The notes beneath the pieces were generated by a model, which saw nothing but the letters and a program-made list of their open reading frames with translations, did no database searches and was not told the origin of the DNA. From assembly GCA_910589635.1 (NCBI GenBank), contig CAJUTD010000026.1, positions 1-24,211 on the forward strand: DNA of 24,211 nt, read 5' to 3'. This document shows positions 1-7,806 of the stretch, one piece after another (the first letter of the stretch is position 1; each line of letters starts with the position of its first letter). This DNA comes from an uncultured Lachnospiraceae bacterium (lineage in GTDB: Bacteria > Bacillota > Clostridia > Lachnospirales > Lachnospiraceae). A program made the position numbers and the translations under genes.

Positions 1-108
1 GCTTCGCTATGGAAACCTTTTGAACGGATGAAAACTTTATAGATTGCTTCGTGCGGCAGCCCCTTTTCAACGGATAAATATATTAGAGCAAACACGTTCT
101 CTTTTTCT
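1..108. repeat. Intergenic tail with an imperfect direct repeat
   Basis: No gene is seen here. Two imperfect copies of a roughly 45-base unit occur head to tail. Each begins GCTTCG (positions 1 and 46) and contains CCTTTTGAACGGAT or CCTTTTCAACGGAT about 15 bases later, followed by an AT-rich stretch. The region lies downstream of the HAD phosphatase gene. I see no convincing intrinsic terminator. The array may continue beyond the left edge, so its true extent is unknown. Confidence 0.35.
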
Positions 109-768
109 CTACACAAGCAGCCCACGGATTCCTATAATCCCATTAAACACTCCCACATGCGGATATTGCTGCAATTCTTCCTTTGTCGTAGTTCCACTGG
201 CTACTCCCACAAAGTCCACTCCCGCCGCTTGGGCTGTCTTCGCATCCACAAGGCTGTCCCCTATGTAAAGCAATTGTTCTTTGGGCAGTTCCCACATTTT
301 AGCAACCCACAAAAGCCCCTGCGGATCCGGCTTGGGACGCTTCACATTATCTGCGCCAATAATTGTATCAATTAAGTTTGAAGCCTGATACTTCTGCAAG
401 ATTTCTTCAATGCGGTAGCGATATTTTGTGGTTACTATTCCAAGTTTATACCCCTGTTCTTTCCACTCGCCAAGAAGTTCCAGCGCCCCAGGAAAAAAAC
501 GGGTATTCTCTGTCATTACCTGATCTGCTTTTTCTATGAATAACCGGGAGAATTCTTCATCTTCTCCAGACTTTACTTCCTTTCCCTGTCCCGTTACCAT
601 CACCTGGTAAATCTCTTGCAAATGCAGGCCGATCGTCCTACAAATCATCTCTCTGTTTGCTTGCGCATATCCCAACTGATTTAAGGCGTAATTCACACAG
701 ATTACAATGCCGTCCGTGGAATCCCCCAGCGTATAGTCGAAATCAAATACCAATCCTTTATACTGCAT
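109..768 (-). CDS. HAD-superfamily phosphatase, phosphoglycolate phosphatase-like
   Basis: A cytoplasmic hydrolase of about 219 residues with all four HAD motifs. Motif I is FDFDYTLGD, with nucleophile Asp9 and acid/base Asp11. Motif II is the Thr in GIVTTK (about residue 113). Motif III is the Lys-rich KRPKPDP (about 143-149). Motif IV is GDSLVDA (Asp171, Asp175). The helical insert between motifs I and II suggests a class-I cap as in Gph/PpaX proteins, so a small phosphorylated metabolite is the likely substrate; which one cannot be told. An open frame extends to 789, but a GAGGAGG ribosome binding site lies about 8 bases before the ATG at 768. That ATG follows the sigma-factor stop codon after one base, so translation is probably coupled. 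Motif I has Tyr where most relatives have Gly (FDxDGT). Confidence 0.85.
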   Translation of the reverse strand: MQYKGLVFDFDYTLGDSTDGIVICVNYALNQLGYAQANREMICRTIGLHLQEIYQVMVTGQGKEVKSGEDEEFSRLFIEKADQVMTENTRFFPGALELLGEWKEQGYKLGIVTTKYRYRIEEILQKYQASNLIDTIIGADNVKRPKPDPQGLLWVAKMWELPKEQLLYIGDSLVDAKTAQAAGVDFVGVASGTTTKEELQQYPHVGVFNGIIGIRGLLV

Positions 769-769
769 T

Positions 770-1351
770 TTACGATCCTCCTCTGTCATCCCTCGCCAAA
801 TATGTGTCCGTGAATCCGTACGCCTCCAGCATTTCTTTCAGCCTCTTTTTCGCCCGCATAGACATATGTCTGACATTATCCGGTGTCTTTCCAAGCTCTT
901 CGGCAACTTCTGCAACGCCCAGCCCATGATAGTACTGTAAAAGTAAAATGTCACGGTAAGATGGGTTCATCTGCTTCAACATTTGTTTAAGAAATTCCGT
1001 CTTTTCCATCTCCATGAGCTTTACATCCGGCTCTTCATCAAAAACGTCTTCTAACGCATCCTCCCCCAATTCTTTCTCTGCCTGCCGTCTTTTGGTTTTG
1101 TAAAGATTATACGCCTTATTTTTCACAATTGTCAGTATGTAATTCCGATTCTTTTTTGGAGAATTATGCTCCATCCTATCTATATTGGCAAACAAAGCCA
1201 TAAATGTCTCATGCACAACATCTTCCGCATCATGCTTATTTTGTAAGATGCCATATGCGGTATAATACATTTCATTTCTATAACTCTCGTATATTTCCCT
1301 GAAAAAATCACTTTCCTGCCTGCTGTCCTTCCCTGGACGATTATGAAACAT
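770..1351 (-). CDS. RNA polymerase sigma factor, sigma-70/ECF type (second of a tandem pair)
   Basis: A small sigma factor of about 193 residues. Region 2 is visible as EIYESYRNEMYYTAYGILQN followed by HDAEDVVHETF and a segment with NRNYILTIVKNKAYN. An acidic linker (EDALEDVFDEEPDVK) separates it from region 4, where YRDILLLQYYHGLGVAEVAE and GKTPDNVRHMSMRAKK form the promoter -35 helix-turn-helix. It is clearly paralogous to the gene just upstream. ATG 1351 is chosen because GGAGG lies 8 bases before it and it follows the upstream TGA after one base. An ATG at 1375 in the same frame, overlapping the upstream gene by 23 bases, also has a GGAG before it and cannot be excluded. No anti-sigma gene is adjacent. 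The regulon is unknown. Confidence 0.85.
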   Translation of the reverse strand: MFHNRPGKDSRQESDFFREIYESYRNEMYYTAYGILQNKHDAEDVVHETFMALFANIDRMEHNSPKKNRNYILTIVKNKAYNLYKTKRRQAEKELGEDALEDVFDEEPDVKLMEMEKTEFLKQMLKQMNPSYRDILLLQYYHGLGVAEVAEELGKTPDNVRHMSMRAKKRLKEMLEAYGFTDTYLARDDRGGS

Positions 1352-1352
1352 G

Positions 1353-1913
1353 TCAGCCGCCTCCAAAATATCCATATTTCTCCAACATGCCTTGCAGCTT
1401 CTTTTTTGCCCGCTGGGATATATGCCTGATATTATCTGGTGTTTTATTCACAATGTCAGCAATTTCCCGGACTTTCATACCATGGTAATAGCGCATAAGC
1501 AGTATATCGCGGTAGGATTCATCCATCTGCCCCATCAGTTCCATAACAAGCTGGACCTGCTCCTTTTCTATGACCCTTATCTCCAATTCCTCATCCACCA
1601 AATCCAGTTCCTCCCACTCCTCCTCAGGCACTTCCATTTCCTGTTTACGCTTTCTTTTCTTGTAATAATTGAAAGCTTTATTTTTCACAATTGTGACAAT
1701 AAAATTCCAATTTTTCTGAGGAGAATTCTTTTTCATCGTATCCAGATAATCAATCAGTGGCAGAAACGATTCCTGTACAACATCCTCCGCATCAAGCTTA
1801 TTTCTCAGGATTAAATAAGCAGTATAAAACATCTCATCTTTGTATGTCTCGTAAATCTGCGCAAAAAATTCCTTCTCCTCTTCGGCATCCAACAATGAGA
1901 AATATTGAAACAC
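1353..1913 (-). CDS. RNA polymerase sigma factor, sigma-70/ECF type (first of a tandem pair)
   Basis: A sigma factor of about 186 residues with the same layout as its downstream paralogue. Region 2 is EIYETYKDEMFYTAY-like followed by DAEDVVQESF. There is an acidic linker, then a region-4 helix-turn-helix with YRDILLMRYYHGMKVREIAD and NKTPDNIRHISQRAKKK. The longest open frame starts at GTG 1955. I prefer GTG 1913 because TTGGAGG sits 8 bases upstream and the resulting N-terminus (MFQ) parallels that of the paralogue (MFH). The stop codon overlaps the ribosome binding region of the next gene, so the two are almost surely co-transcribed and coupled. No membrane-anchored anti-sigma factor is encoded nearby, so control may be transcriptional or by a distant partner. 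Confidence 0.85.
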   Translation of the reverse strand: MFQYFSLLDAEEEKEFFAQIYETYKDEMFYTAYLILRNKLDAEDVVQESFLPLIDYLDTMKKNSPQKNWNFIVTIVKNKAFNYYKKRKRKQEMEVPEEEWEELDLVDEELEIRVIEKEQVQLVMELMGQMDESYRDILLMRYYHGMKVREIADIVNKTPDNIRHISQRAKKKLQGMLEKYGYFGGG

Positions 1914-2014
1914 CTTTGGTACCTCCAAAAAATCAGGGCATAAAAAATCTCCCACATTTCACCGGATTTTTTATCCCCTCTATTCATCTTCTGTAAAAAC
2001 TATATGCAATTCCA

Positions 2015-2043
2015 AGTTTAATCCCCTGCCAATACTATAGCAA
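2015..2043 (-). promoter_or_regulatory. Candidate promoter of the sigma-factor pair
   Basis: Read on the minus strand there is TTGCTA (2038-2043), a 17-base spacer and TAAACT (2015-2020). The same -10 hexamer occurs at the trp promoter. The resulting leader to the GTG start at 1913 would be about 95 bases. The match is moderate, and an ECF-type self-recognised promoter could lie elsewhere in the 1914-2050 gap. Confidence 0.35.
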
Positions 2044-2051
2044 GACAGAAA

Positions 2052-2107
2052 AATGATTTCAAGAGAACTGCCCAAAAACTGCGAAACGCAGTTCACTTGA
2101 AATCATT
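2052..2107 (-). terminator. Nested hairpin terminator at the end of hydF
   Basis: On the minus strand an outer stem pairs 2096-2107 with 2052-2063 (12 bp, AATGATTTCAAG side). It continues after one mismatch with 7 bp (GAACTGC with GCAGTTC), and is followed by TTTCTG. An inner hairpin, ACTGCG-TTT-CGCAGT (2078-2092) followed by TTTTTGG, is an alternative fold using the same ACTGC arm. The hydF TGA stop (2103-2105) lies inside the outer stem. The stem is nearly symmetrical and could also act on plus-strand transcripts. Confidence 0.75.
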
Positions 2108-3338
2108 GCGTATCTGGCAATTGGGCAAGAACCTCGGGAAACAATTCCACGCTTCGCCGGAGTATTCCCTGCATGTAGGCTATGATGATTCCATAATTGG
2201 TGATGGGGACGCCTTGGTCCGCCGCACATTTCAGGCGATAGCGCATCTCCCGCTCATTCAGCATACAAGCGCCACAATGGATAACCAGCTTATACCCCGA
2301 TAAATCCTCTGGGAATTCTGTGCCCGAAGAAAACTCGATTTGAAGCTGTTTTCCGGTATAATCAGCAAGCCAGCGCGGTATTTTCACAGAACCAATATCG
2401 TCACATTGCCTGTGATGCGTACAGCCCTCAGAAATCAAAACTTTATCCCCATCCTGCAACTGTTCTACGGCAGCAGCTCCTTGTACTGCCCCCAGCAAAT
2501 TCCCTTTATAGCGGGCAAACAAAATGGAAAACGACGTCAGCGGTATCTCCACAGGCGTTTCAGCGCTGACTTTCGCAAATGCCTGGCTGTCCGTAATCAC
2601 CATCGCCGGCCGCTGTCCAAGCTGCCTTAACGTCTCTGCCAGCTCCCCATCCCTCACCACAATAGATACCGCGCCTGTCTCTAAGATATCCCGGATTGTC
2701 TGCTGCTGTGGCAATATCAATCTTCCCTTGGGTGCTGCCGAATCAATCGGCACTACCAACACCACAAAATCCAGCGGATGCAGCAAATCTCCCACAATCC
2801 TTTGCGTTGTCTTCTCTGGTATAGCCAGGTGGGCAATTTTTTCTTTCAACTCTTCAATCTGATAGCCAGTCTTCGCACTTATTCTTATGATATTATCTAC
2901 CTTTTCCGCCAAGTCATTTCCTGCTGGAACATCCTCCCCTTCTGTTAAATCATCCTTATTAAACGCCAATACATATGGAATCTTTTTCTCCCGGAAAATC
3001 CCCAGCAATTCCAGCTCCGCTTCTGATATCCCCATGGTAGCATCCATCACAAGCACCGCCACGTCTGTCTTATTTAAAATCTGCTTGGTTTTTTGCACCC
3101 GCAGCTCTCCCAGCTTTCCAACATCATCTATGCCTGGGGTATCTATGATTACCACCGGCCCCAGCGGCAACAGCTCCATTGCTTTCTGCACCGGATCCGT
3201 GGTAGTTCCCTTAACCTCAGACACTACCGCAAGCTCCTGGCCCGTCACCGCGTTGACGACACTCGACTTGCCTGCATTTCTCCTTCCAAAAAAACCGATA
3301 TGTACGCGTTCTGCGGAAGGTGTACTATTTAAACTCAC
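2103..3338 (-). CDS. hydF: [FeFe] hydrogenase H-cluster maturation GTPase HydF
   Basis: HydF is the scaffold on which the two-iron subcluster built by HydE and HydG is assembled and handed to apo-hydrogenase. The 411-residue protein shows an N-terminal Era-like GTPase domain: P-loop GRRNAGKS at 18-25, a TTT switch, DTPG at 66-69 and NKDD at 127-130. A dimerisation region follows, then the [4Fe-4S]-binding domain with CTH (Cys306, His308) and HCGAC (His354, Cys355, Cys358), the signature C-x-H...H-C-x-x-C. An open frame extends to 3386, but GTG 3338 is chosen because GGGAGGAG precedes it and the start SLNSTPSAERVHIGFFG matches the family N-terminus. It lies directly downstream of the TM1266-like regulator. 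hydE, hydG and the hydrogenase are not in the window. Confidence 0.95.
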   Translation of the reverse strand: MSLNSTPSAERVHIGFFGRRNAGKSSVVNAVTGQELAVVSEVKGTTTDPVQKAMELLPLGPVVIIDTPGIDDVGKLGELRVQKTKQILNKTDVAVLVMDATMGISEAELELLGIFREKKIPYVLAFNKDDLTEGEDVPAGNDLAEKVDNIIRISAKTGYQIEELKEKIAHLAIPEKTTQRIVGDLLHPLDFVVLVVPIDSAAPKGRLILPQQQTIRDILETGAVSIVVRDGELAETLRQLGQRPAMVITDSQAFAKVSAETPVEIPLTSFSILFARYKGNLLGAVQGAAAVEQLQDGDKVLISEGCTHHRQCDDIGSVKIPRWLADYTGKQLQIEFSSGTEFPEDLSGYKLVIHCGACMLNEREMRYRLKCAADQGVPITNYGIIIAYMQGILRRSVELFPEVLAQLPDTQ

Positions 3339-3409
3339 GATGTCTCCTCCCTGCATCCTCAAATTTATTACTGGAATGCGCTTCACTATATTTACTGCAA
3401 CTTTCCATC

Positions 3410-3658
3410 TTACTTTTCCCTGGAATATGCCGCTTTGCTGCTGATTCCAGGCAGATTTCCCAATTTTCCGGAAAGCGCGCTGATGACGTTCTGCGGCGCG
3501 TCCACTGCAATACTAATGATATTGATATCCTTTTTCGGATAAGGAATTCCCATCCTTCCTATGATATAAGCTCCATATTCATGAAGAATCTGATTCAATT
3601 CCTCCACAGAAGCCTCTTCCTCCACGATAATCCCTATAATCGCTACTCTTGAGTCCAT
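3410..3658 (-). CDS. TM1266-like iron-only hydrogenase system regulator (ACT-type fold)
   Basis: An 82-residue protein beginning MDSRVAIIGIIVEEEASVEE, with HEYGAYIIGRMGIPYPKKD in the middle and a SALSGKLGNLPGISSKAAYS end. This layout is that of the small TM1266 family, whose ACT/NikR-like ferredoxin fold is annotated as a putative regulator of iron-only hydrogenase systems. It has no DNA-binding domain, so it probably senses a small ligand or acts by protein contact; its function is unproven. AAAGGAA lies before the ATG. The 71-base gap to hydF and the shared theme support a two-gene unit. Confidence 0.85.
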   Translation of the reverse strand: MDSRVAIIGIIVEEEASVEELNQILHEYGAYIIGRMGIPYPKKDINIISIAVDAPQNVISALSGKLGNLPGISSKAAYSREK

Positions 3659-3674
3659 TTATTTCCTTTCTAAA

Positions 3675-3680
3675 ATTGTA
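3675..3680 (-). promoter_or_regulatory. Candidate extended -10 element before the regulator-hydF unit
   Basis: On the minus strand TGG-TACAAT forms an extended -10 (TGn) element, with only a poor -35 match 17-18 bases upstream. Transcription would start within about 10-12 bases of the ATG, giving a very short leader. The call rests on the -10 alone. Read-through from the small gene upstream is an alternative. Confidence 0.3.
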
Positions 3681-3741
3681 CCACAATTATTTTACAATCT
3701 CTACTGCCTATTTGAGAATAATCCGCCATGAACGTATCCCT

Positions 3742-3972
3742 TTACTCTTCAAACTCCACTGTCACAAAAAATCCCTTGGGCGTCTCCTTTATTTCTATCA
3801 CTTTCCCCTCCCTGGAATGCAGCCTGTCCGAAAATGAGTAATTGGATGACATGGCAAAGGCCTTGCCCAACGTATAGTAATAAGAAGAGGGCAGTTTTCC
3901 CTCTGTAACAGGAAGGACATCACCCTCTTTCAGCAATCCGGTGCGCTCCATTTTAAATTCCATCTGACGCAT
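3742..3972 (-). CDS. Small protein of unknown function (76 aa)
   Basis: I do not recognise this protein. It has a perfect GGAGG ribosome binding site 6 bases before the ATG and starts only about a dozen bases after the trkH stop, so it is probably translated as part of that transcript. The sequence is soluble in character, with no signal peptide, membrane segment or cysteine. It alternates charged and aromatic residues (LPSSYYYTLGKAF, then KVIEIKETPKGFFVTVEFEE), and the last third looks like two beta strands with a turn. It could be a small beta-barrel or a regulator of the adjacent potassium system, but this is only positional inference. Confidence 0.7.
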   Translation of the reverse strand: MRQMEFKMERTGLLKEGDVLPVTEGKLPSSYYYTLGKAFAMSSNYSFSDRLHSREGKVIEIKETPKGFFVTVEFEE

Positions 3973-3984
3973 ATATAACCTCCA

Positions 3985-5424
3985 TTAAGAACGTTTCCAA
4001 GTGGAAGGTGAGAACAACAGCAGGAGCGGAAACAGCTCTAAGCGTCCTGCAAGCATATCAAACATCAGCACAAACTTGGCGGGCTGGCAGTACACGCTAA
4101 AGTTAGCCGCTGGCCCCACCTCATTCAGTCCCGGCCCGATATTGTTCAGCGTCGCCGCCACCGCTGTAAAATTCGTCGTAAAATCCAGATTATCCAGAGA
4201 AACCAACAATGTCGAAGCCGCAAAAATTACGATATAGGCAATAAAAAACACGGAAATTGACCGCAGAATCTCTTTATTCACTACGCGACTCTCCATCGTC
4301 ACCTGGCGCACGCGCTTAGGGTGGATTAAATATGAAAGCTCATTCTTAACCATTTTTAGCATGATTATCACACGGGACACCTTGATTCCTCCTCCCGTAC
4401 TCCCTGCGCAAGCGCCCACAAACATCAGGGCAACCAAAATAGCTTTTGAAAATTCCGGCCACATATTAAAGTCTACCGTAGAAAATCCGGTCGTAGTTAT
4501 AATAGACGCCACCTGAAACGCTGCATGGTGAAATGCCTCAAACAACGACTGAAAGCTGCCGCGGATATTTATTGTAATCAACAAAATAGCGGCTAAAATA
4601 ATTCCCAGATAATACCGCATCTCTTCATGCTTAAATGCCTGTATCGGCTTGCGCGCACGAATCAGATAATAGACGTTAAAATTAACGCCGAAAAGTATCA
4701 TAAAAATTGTAATTACAACCTGGGAAGCGACAGCATAGCTGCCGATGCTGCTGTTGAGCACGCCAAATCCGCCTGTACCTGCCGTACCAAAGGAAATCGT
4801 CATTGCTTCAAAAGGAGACATACCGGTGAGAAGCAGGAGAATAATCTGGATAACCGTCAGAAAATTATACATCTCATACAAGATGCGCGCCGTATGCCGT
4901 ACCCTCGGTACTAATTTCCCGACTGTCGGCCCCGGGCTTTCCGCGCGCATCAGATGCATATTATAACCGCCAGCCAGCGGCAGGATCGCGAGAATCAGCA
5001 CCAGCACACCCATACCGCCAATCCAATGCGTGAAACTACGCCAGAACAAATTACATTTTGACAAAGCTTCCACATCCGTCAATATACTTGCTCCCGTGGT
5101 TGTGAGACCAGAAATTGTCTCAAACAGCGCGTCCGTATAACTGGAAAATTCCCCCGATAAAAAGAGGGGAAGCGCCCCTGTCACACTCAAGAGTATCCAA
5201 CTCAGAGACACTGTTACAAATCCTTCCCTTGCATAGAACACCGTGCTCTTGGGCTTTTTCAATTTCCCAAGCACTCCTGCCAACAGGCAGGACACTCCCA
5301 CTACAAGATATGCAAAACCTTCCCTCTCCCCATATATGAGCCCAACAACAAAAGGCAGCGCCAAAAACAACGCCTGAAACTCCAGGACACGGCAAAGAAT
5401 ATATCTGATAATTGAGTAATTCAT
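3985..5424 (-). CDS. trkH: Potassium uptake protein TrkH (membrane translocating subunit)
   Basis: A 479-residue polytopic membrane protein of the Trk/Ktr/HKT superfamily that moves K+ (or Na+) across the cytoplasmic membrane. The four pore loops are visible: LTTTGAS (about residues 109-115), GTAGTGGFG, ITTTGFSTVDF and LNNIGPGLNEVGP. Each carries the filter glycine. The length and the extra N-terminal helices fit TrkH rather than the shorter KtrB. It lies 21 bases after trkA; GGAGG occurs about 15 bases before the ATG, so the ribosome site is weak and translation may depend on trkA. The C-terminus (LFPLLLLFSPSTWKRS) ends normally for the family. Confidence 0.93.
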   Translation of the reverse strand: MNYSIIRYILCRVLEFQALFLALPFVVGLIYGEREGFAYLVVGVSCLLAGVLGKLKKPKSTVFYAREGFVTVSLSWILLSVTGALPLFLSGEFSSYTDALFETISGLTTTGASILTDVEALSKCNLFWRSFTHWIGGMGVLVLILAILPLAGGYNMHLMRAESPGPTVGKLVPRVRHTARILYEMYNFLTVIQIILLLLTGMSPFEAMTISFGTAGTGGFGVLNSSIGSYAVASQVVITIFMILFGVNFNVYYLIRARKPIQAFKHEEMRYYLGIILAAILLITINIRGSFQSLFEAFHHAAFQVASIITTTGFSTVDFNMWPEFSKAILVALMFVGACAGSTGGGIKVSRVIIMLKMVKNELSYLIHPKRVRQVTMESRVVNKEILRSISVFFIAYIVIFAASTLLVSLDNLDFTTNFTAVAATLNNIGPGLNEVGPAANFSVYCQPAKFVLMFDMLAGRLELFPLLLLFSPSTWKRS

Positions 5425-5445
5425 AATGTCTCTCTTCGTCCTCCG

Positions 5446-6801
5446 TCACCGCAAAATATCCTTCAAATCATGAAAGCCCCGGGCGGTGGTGACAACCACT
5501 ACCGTATCTCCCAGCATGATAGAATCCTGACCGCGCGGCGTAATAATAATGCCCTTGCGGTTAATACAGGCAATCAGCAAGTTATCTTTCAACCGCAGTT
5601 CCATTAACGGCACTCCCACTAATTCCGATTGCTCATTTACACGGAATTCCAGGGCCTCTACCTTATTTTCAATCAACCGGTACAAGGTTTCGATATTACT
5701 GCCAATAGAATTCTGCATAGCACGGACATATTGAAGAATATATTCTGCCGTAATGTTTTTCGGGTAGAGGACGCTCCCCAAATCAAGGCCGTCGATAATT
5801 TCATCATAGGCAATCCGGTGTACTTTTGTAATTGTCTTTGCCTTGGAAACATTTTTTGCAAAGAGGCTGAGCATGATGTTCTCCTCGTCCAAACTGGTCC
5901 AGGACACAAAAGAATGGACACGCGGCAACCCCTCCTCATAGAGCAGCTCCCGGTCTGTCCCATCGCCGCGGATAATCAAGGCCTGAGGCAACAGTTCACT
6001 GAGTTCGTTGCAGCGTTCCTTGTCCTGCTCAATAATTTTAATCTCAATCCCCATAGGCAAAAGCTGCTTTGCCAGATAATAAGTGGTCTCTCCTCCCCCT
6101 ATGATCATACAGCTCTTAATTCGGTTGGTAGCCATGCCAATTTTACGGAAAAATTCATTGGCATTCCTCGACGACGCCACAACTGTTATCACGTCTTTCT
6201 CTCTCAGTTCAAAATTACCGTCGGGGATAAATACATCCTCACCACGCTCCACGGTACAAATTAGGACATCACATCCCAGACCGCCTGAAATATAAGTAAG
6301 CGGCCGGCCGTGCAGCACAGAACCTTCATTTAATTTGCATTTTAAAAGCTCTATCCTTCCTTTCGCAAAAACATCCACCTTAATGGCAGAAGGAAATTTT
6401 AAAAGCCTGGAAATTTCACATGCCGCCGCATATTCCGGGTTAATAATCATCGACAGCCCCAATTCTTCTTTGATAAAGGCAATCTCCTTATTGTACACAG
6501 GATTGCGCACCCTGGCAATCGTATTGCAGTCTCCTGCTTTTTTGGCAATCAGGCAGCAAAGCAGGTTCAGTTCATCCGATGCTGTCACTGCAATCATCAG
6601 ATCCGCATCTTCAATTCCCGCCTCCTTTTGGACTGAAAGGCTGGCTCCATTGCCGACAATACCCATCACGTCATACTGATTTGCCACCGACTCTGTCCTA
6701 TATCCATCCATATCTATCACTGTAATATTATGACCTTCTTTACTCAACTGCTCGGTCAAGGTTGCGCCCACATTTCCACAACCCACTATGATAATCTGCA
6801 T
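5446..6801 (-). CDS. trkA: Trk system potassium uptake regulator TrkA
   Basis: A cytoplasmic gating subunit of 451 residues that binds NAD(H)/nucleotide and controls TrkH. Two tandem RCK units are seen. The first has a Rossmann motif, IIIVGCGNVGATL (residues 3-15), with acidic IDMD at the end of strand 2, followed by a TrkA_C domain with VLHGRPL. The second has CMIIGGGETTYYLAKQL near residue 231, IIEQD, and a second TrkA_C domain ending in the hydrophobic GDTVVVVTT. The second glycine motif reads GGGETT, lacking the last glycine of GxGxxG, so this half may bind nucleotide differently. GGAGG precedes the ATG by 5 bases. The AT-rich 84-base gap to degV has no clear terminator. Confidence 0.93.
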   Translation of the reverse strand: MQIIIVGCGNVGATLTEQLSKEGHNITVIDMDGYRTESVANQYDVMGIVGNGASLSVQKEAGIEDADLMIAVTASDELNLLCCLIAKKAGDCNTIARVRNPVYNKEIAFIKEELGLSMIINPEYAAACEISRLLKFPSAIKVDVFAKGRIELLKCKLNEGSVLHGRPLTYISGGLGCDVLICTVERGEDVFIPDGNFELREKDVITVVASSRNANEFFRKIGMATNRIKSCMIIGGGETTYYLAKQLLPMGIEIKIIEQDKERCNELSELLPQALIIRGDGTDRELLYEEGLPRVHSFVSWTSLDEENIMLSLFAKNVSKAKTITKVHRIAYDEIIDGLDLGSVLYPKNITAEYILQYVRAMQNSIGSNIETLYRLIENKVEALEFRVNEQSELVGVPLMELRLKDNLLIACINRKGIIITPRGQDSIMLGDTVVVVTTARGFHDLKDILR

Positions 6802-6885
6802 GGTCTCCTCCCATCTGTGCCGTTTTGGCGCAAAATCTTCTGTATTTTATTATTCTGAAAAAGATGTTTTTGTCACATTATTATA

Positions 6886-7779
6886 TTATTTATCATATTT
6901 CTTGATTAAACCCAAACCGATGGGGTAAGGCCCGGTATGGACACCGATCGTCGCCCCAATCTGTAAGATATCAATGGATTCATAATTAGAATACGTCTTT
7001 AAAGAGGCCAGAAGTTCATCACGAAAGACGGCCGCCTCCTCATAATCGTAGCCATATCCCACCACGATTTGATAATCGTCCGGTGATTCTCCAATCTTAT
7101 GAAAATGTTCCTTTGTCTGTTCAATCAGACGCTTTAGCGCCTTTTTGCGGCTTCTGCTAATACCAATGGGAAAAATCTCCCCCTCGCGCAGCATAATCAG
7201 CGGTTTAATCCCCAGCGTAGAAGCCGCGCTGCCCATAACCTTGCCGATTCGTCCGCCGTGAATCAGATATTCATAATTCCCCACGGTAAAAATAATCCGA
7301 CCGCTGGCCTTGATACGCTCAATCCCTGCCACCGTTTCACCAAAAGACAGCCCAGCCTGCTGCATACGCACCGCTTCTAACGTCAGAATCCCCTGGAGCA
7401 CTGTGTTGACAGTCGTGTCAATGACCTCTATTTTCACATCTGGATACTCCTCTTTCATAGACTCGGCCGCAGTTCTTGCCGAATTGAAAGAACCGCTAAA
7501 TTTGACCGTGATGCACAGGCAGATAATATCCTTGCCCTCTTTCGCATAAGGGGTAAATGCTTCCACATAATCCTGCACTGATGGCAAAGATGATTTGGGA
7601 AACTTATCAGAGTTATCCACCATCTCCTGGTAGAATTCCCGCACGCCAATCTCCTCAATTTCCTTCTTGTAATCCTTGCCGTTAAAGGTCACATAAAAAG
7701 GCACAACTTTAATTCCCATCTTCTGTGGAATCTCCTGCCCAAGATCGCAGGAACCATCTGTAATAATCTGATACGCCAT
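6886..7779 (-). CDS. DegV family fatty-acid-binding protein (FakB-like)
   Basis: A 297-residue protein of the DegV/EDD-fold family. Relatives (FakB) hold a fatty acid so that FakA can phosphorylate it for entry into phospholipid synthesis. Family landmarks are the N-terminal ITDGSCDL (residues 6-13), SSLPSVQDYVEAF, the phosphate/fatty acid head site VKFSGSFNSARTAAE, the central HGGRIGKVMG with LGIKPLI, and the C-terminal IGVHTGPYPIGLG. No fakA is present here, and FakB proteins are often encoded away from it. AAAGGAAG precedes the ATG. It follows the YbaK-like gene by 27 bases, so the two are likely co-transcribed. Confidence 0.92.
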   Translation of the reverse strand: MAYQIITDGSCDLGQEIPQKMGIKVVPFYVTFNGKDYKKEIEEIGVREFYQEMVDNSDKFPKSSLPSVQDYVEAFTPYAKEGKDIICLCITVKFSGSFNSARTAAESMKEEYPDVKIEVIDTTVNTVLQGILTLEAVRMQQAGLSFGETVAGIERIKASGRIIFTVGNYEYLIHGGRIGKVMGSAASTLGIKPLIMLREGEIFPIGISRSRKKALKRLIEQTKEHFHKIGESPDDYQIVVGYGYDYEEAAVFRDELLASLKTYSNYESIDILQIGATIGVHTGPYPIGLGLIKKYDK

Positions 7780-7806
7780 GTCTCTTCCTTTCTTTATTAT
7801 GCAATT

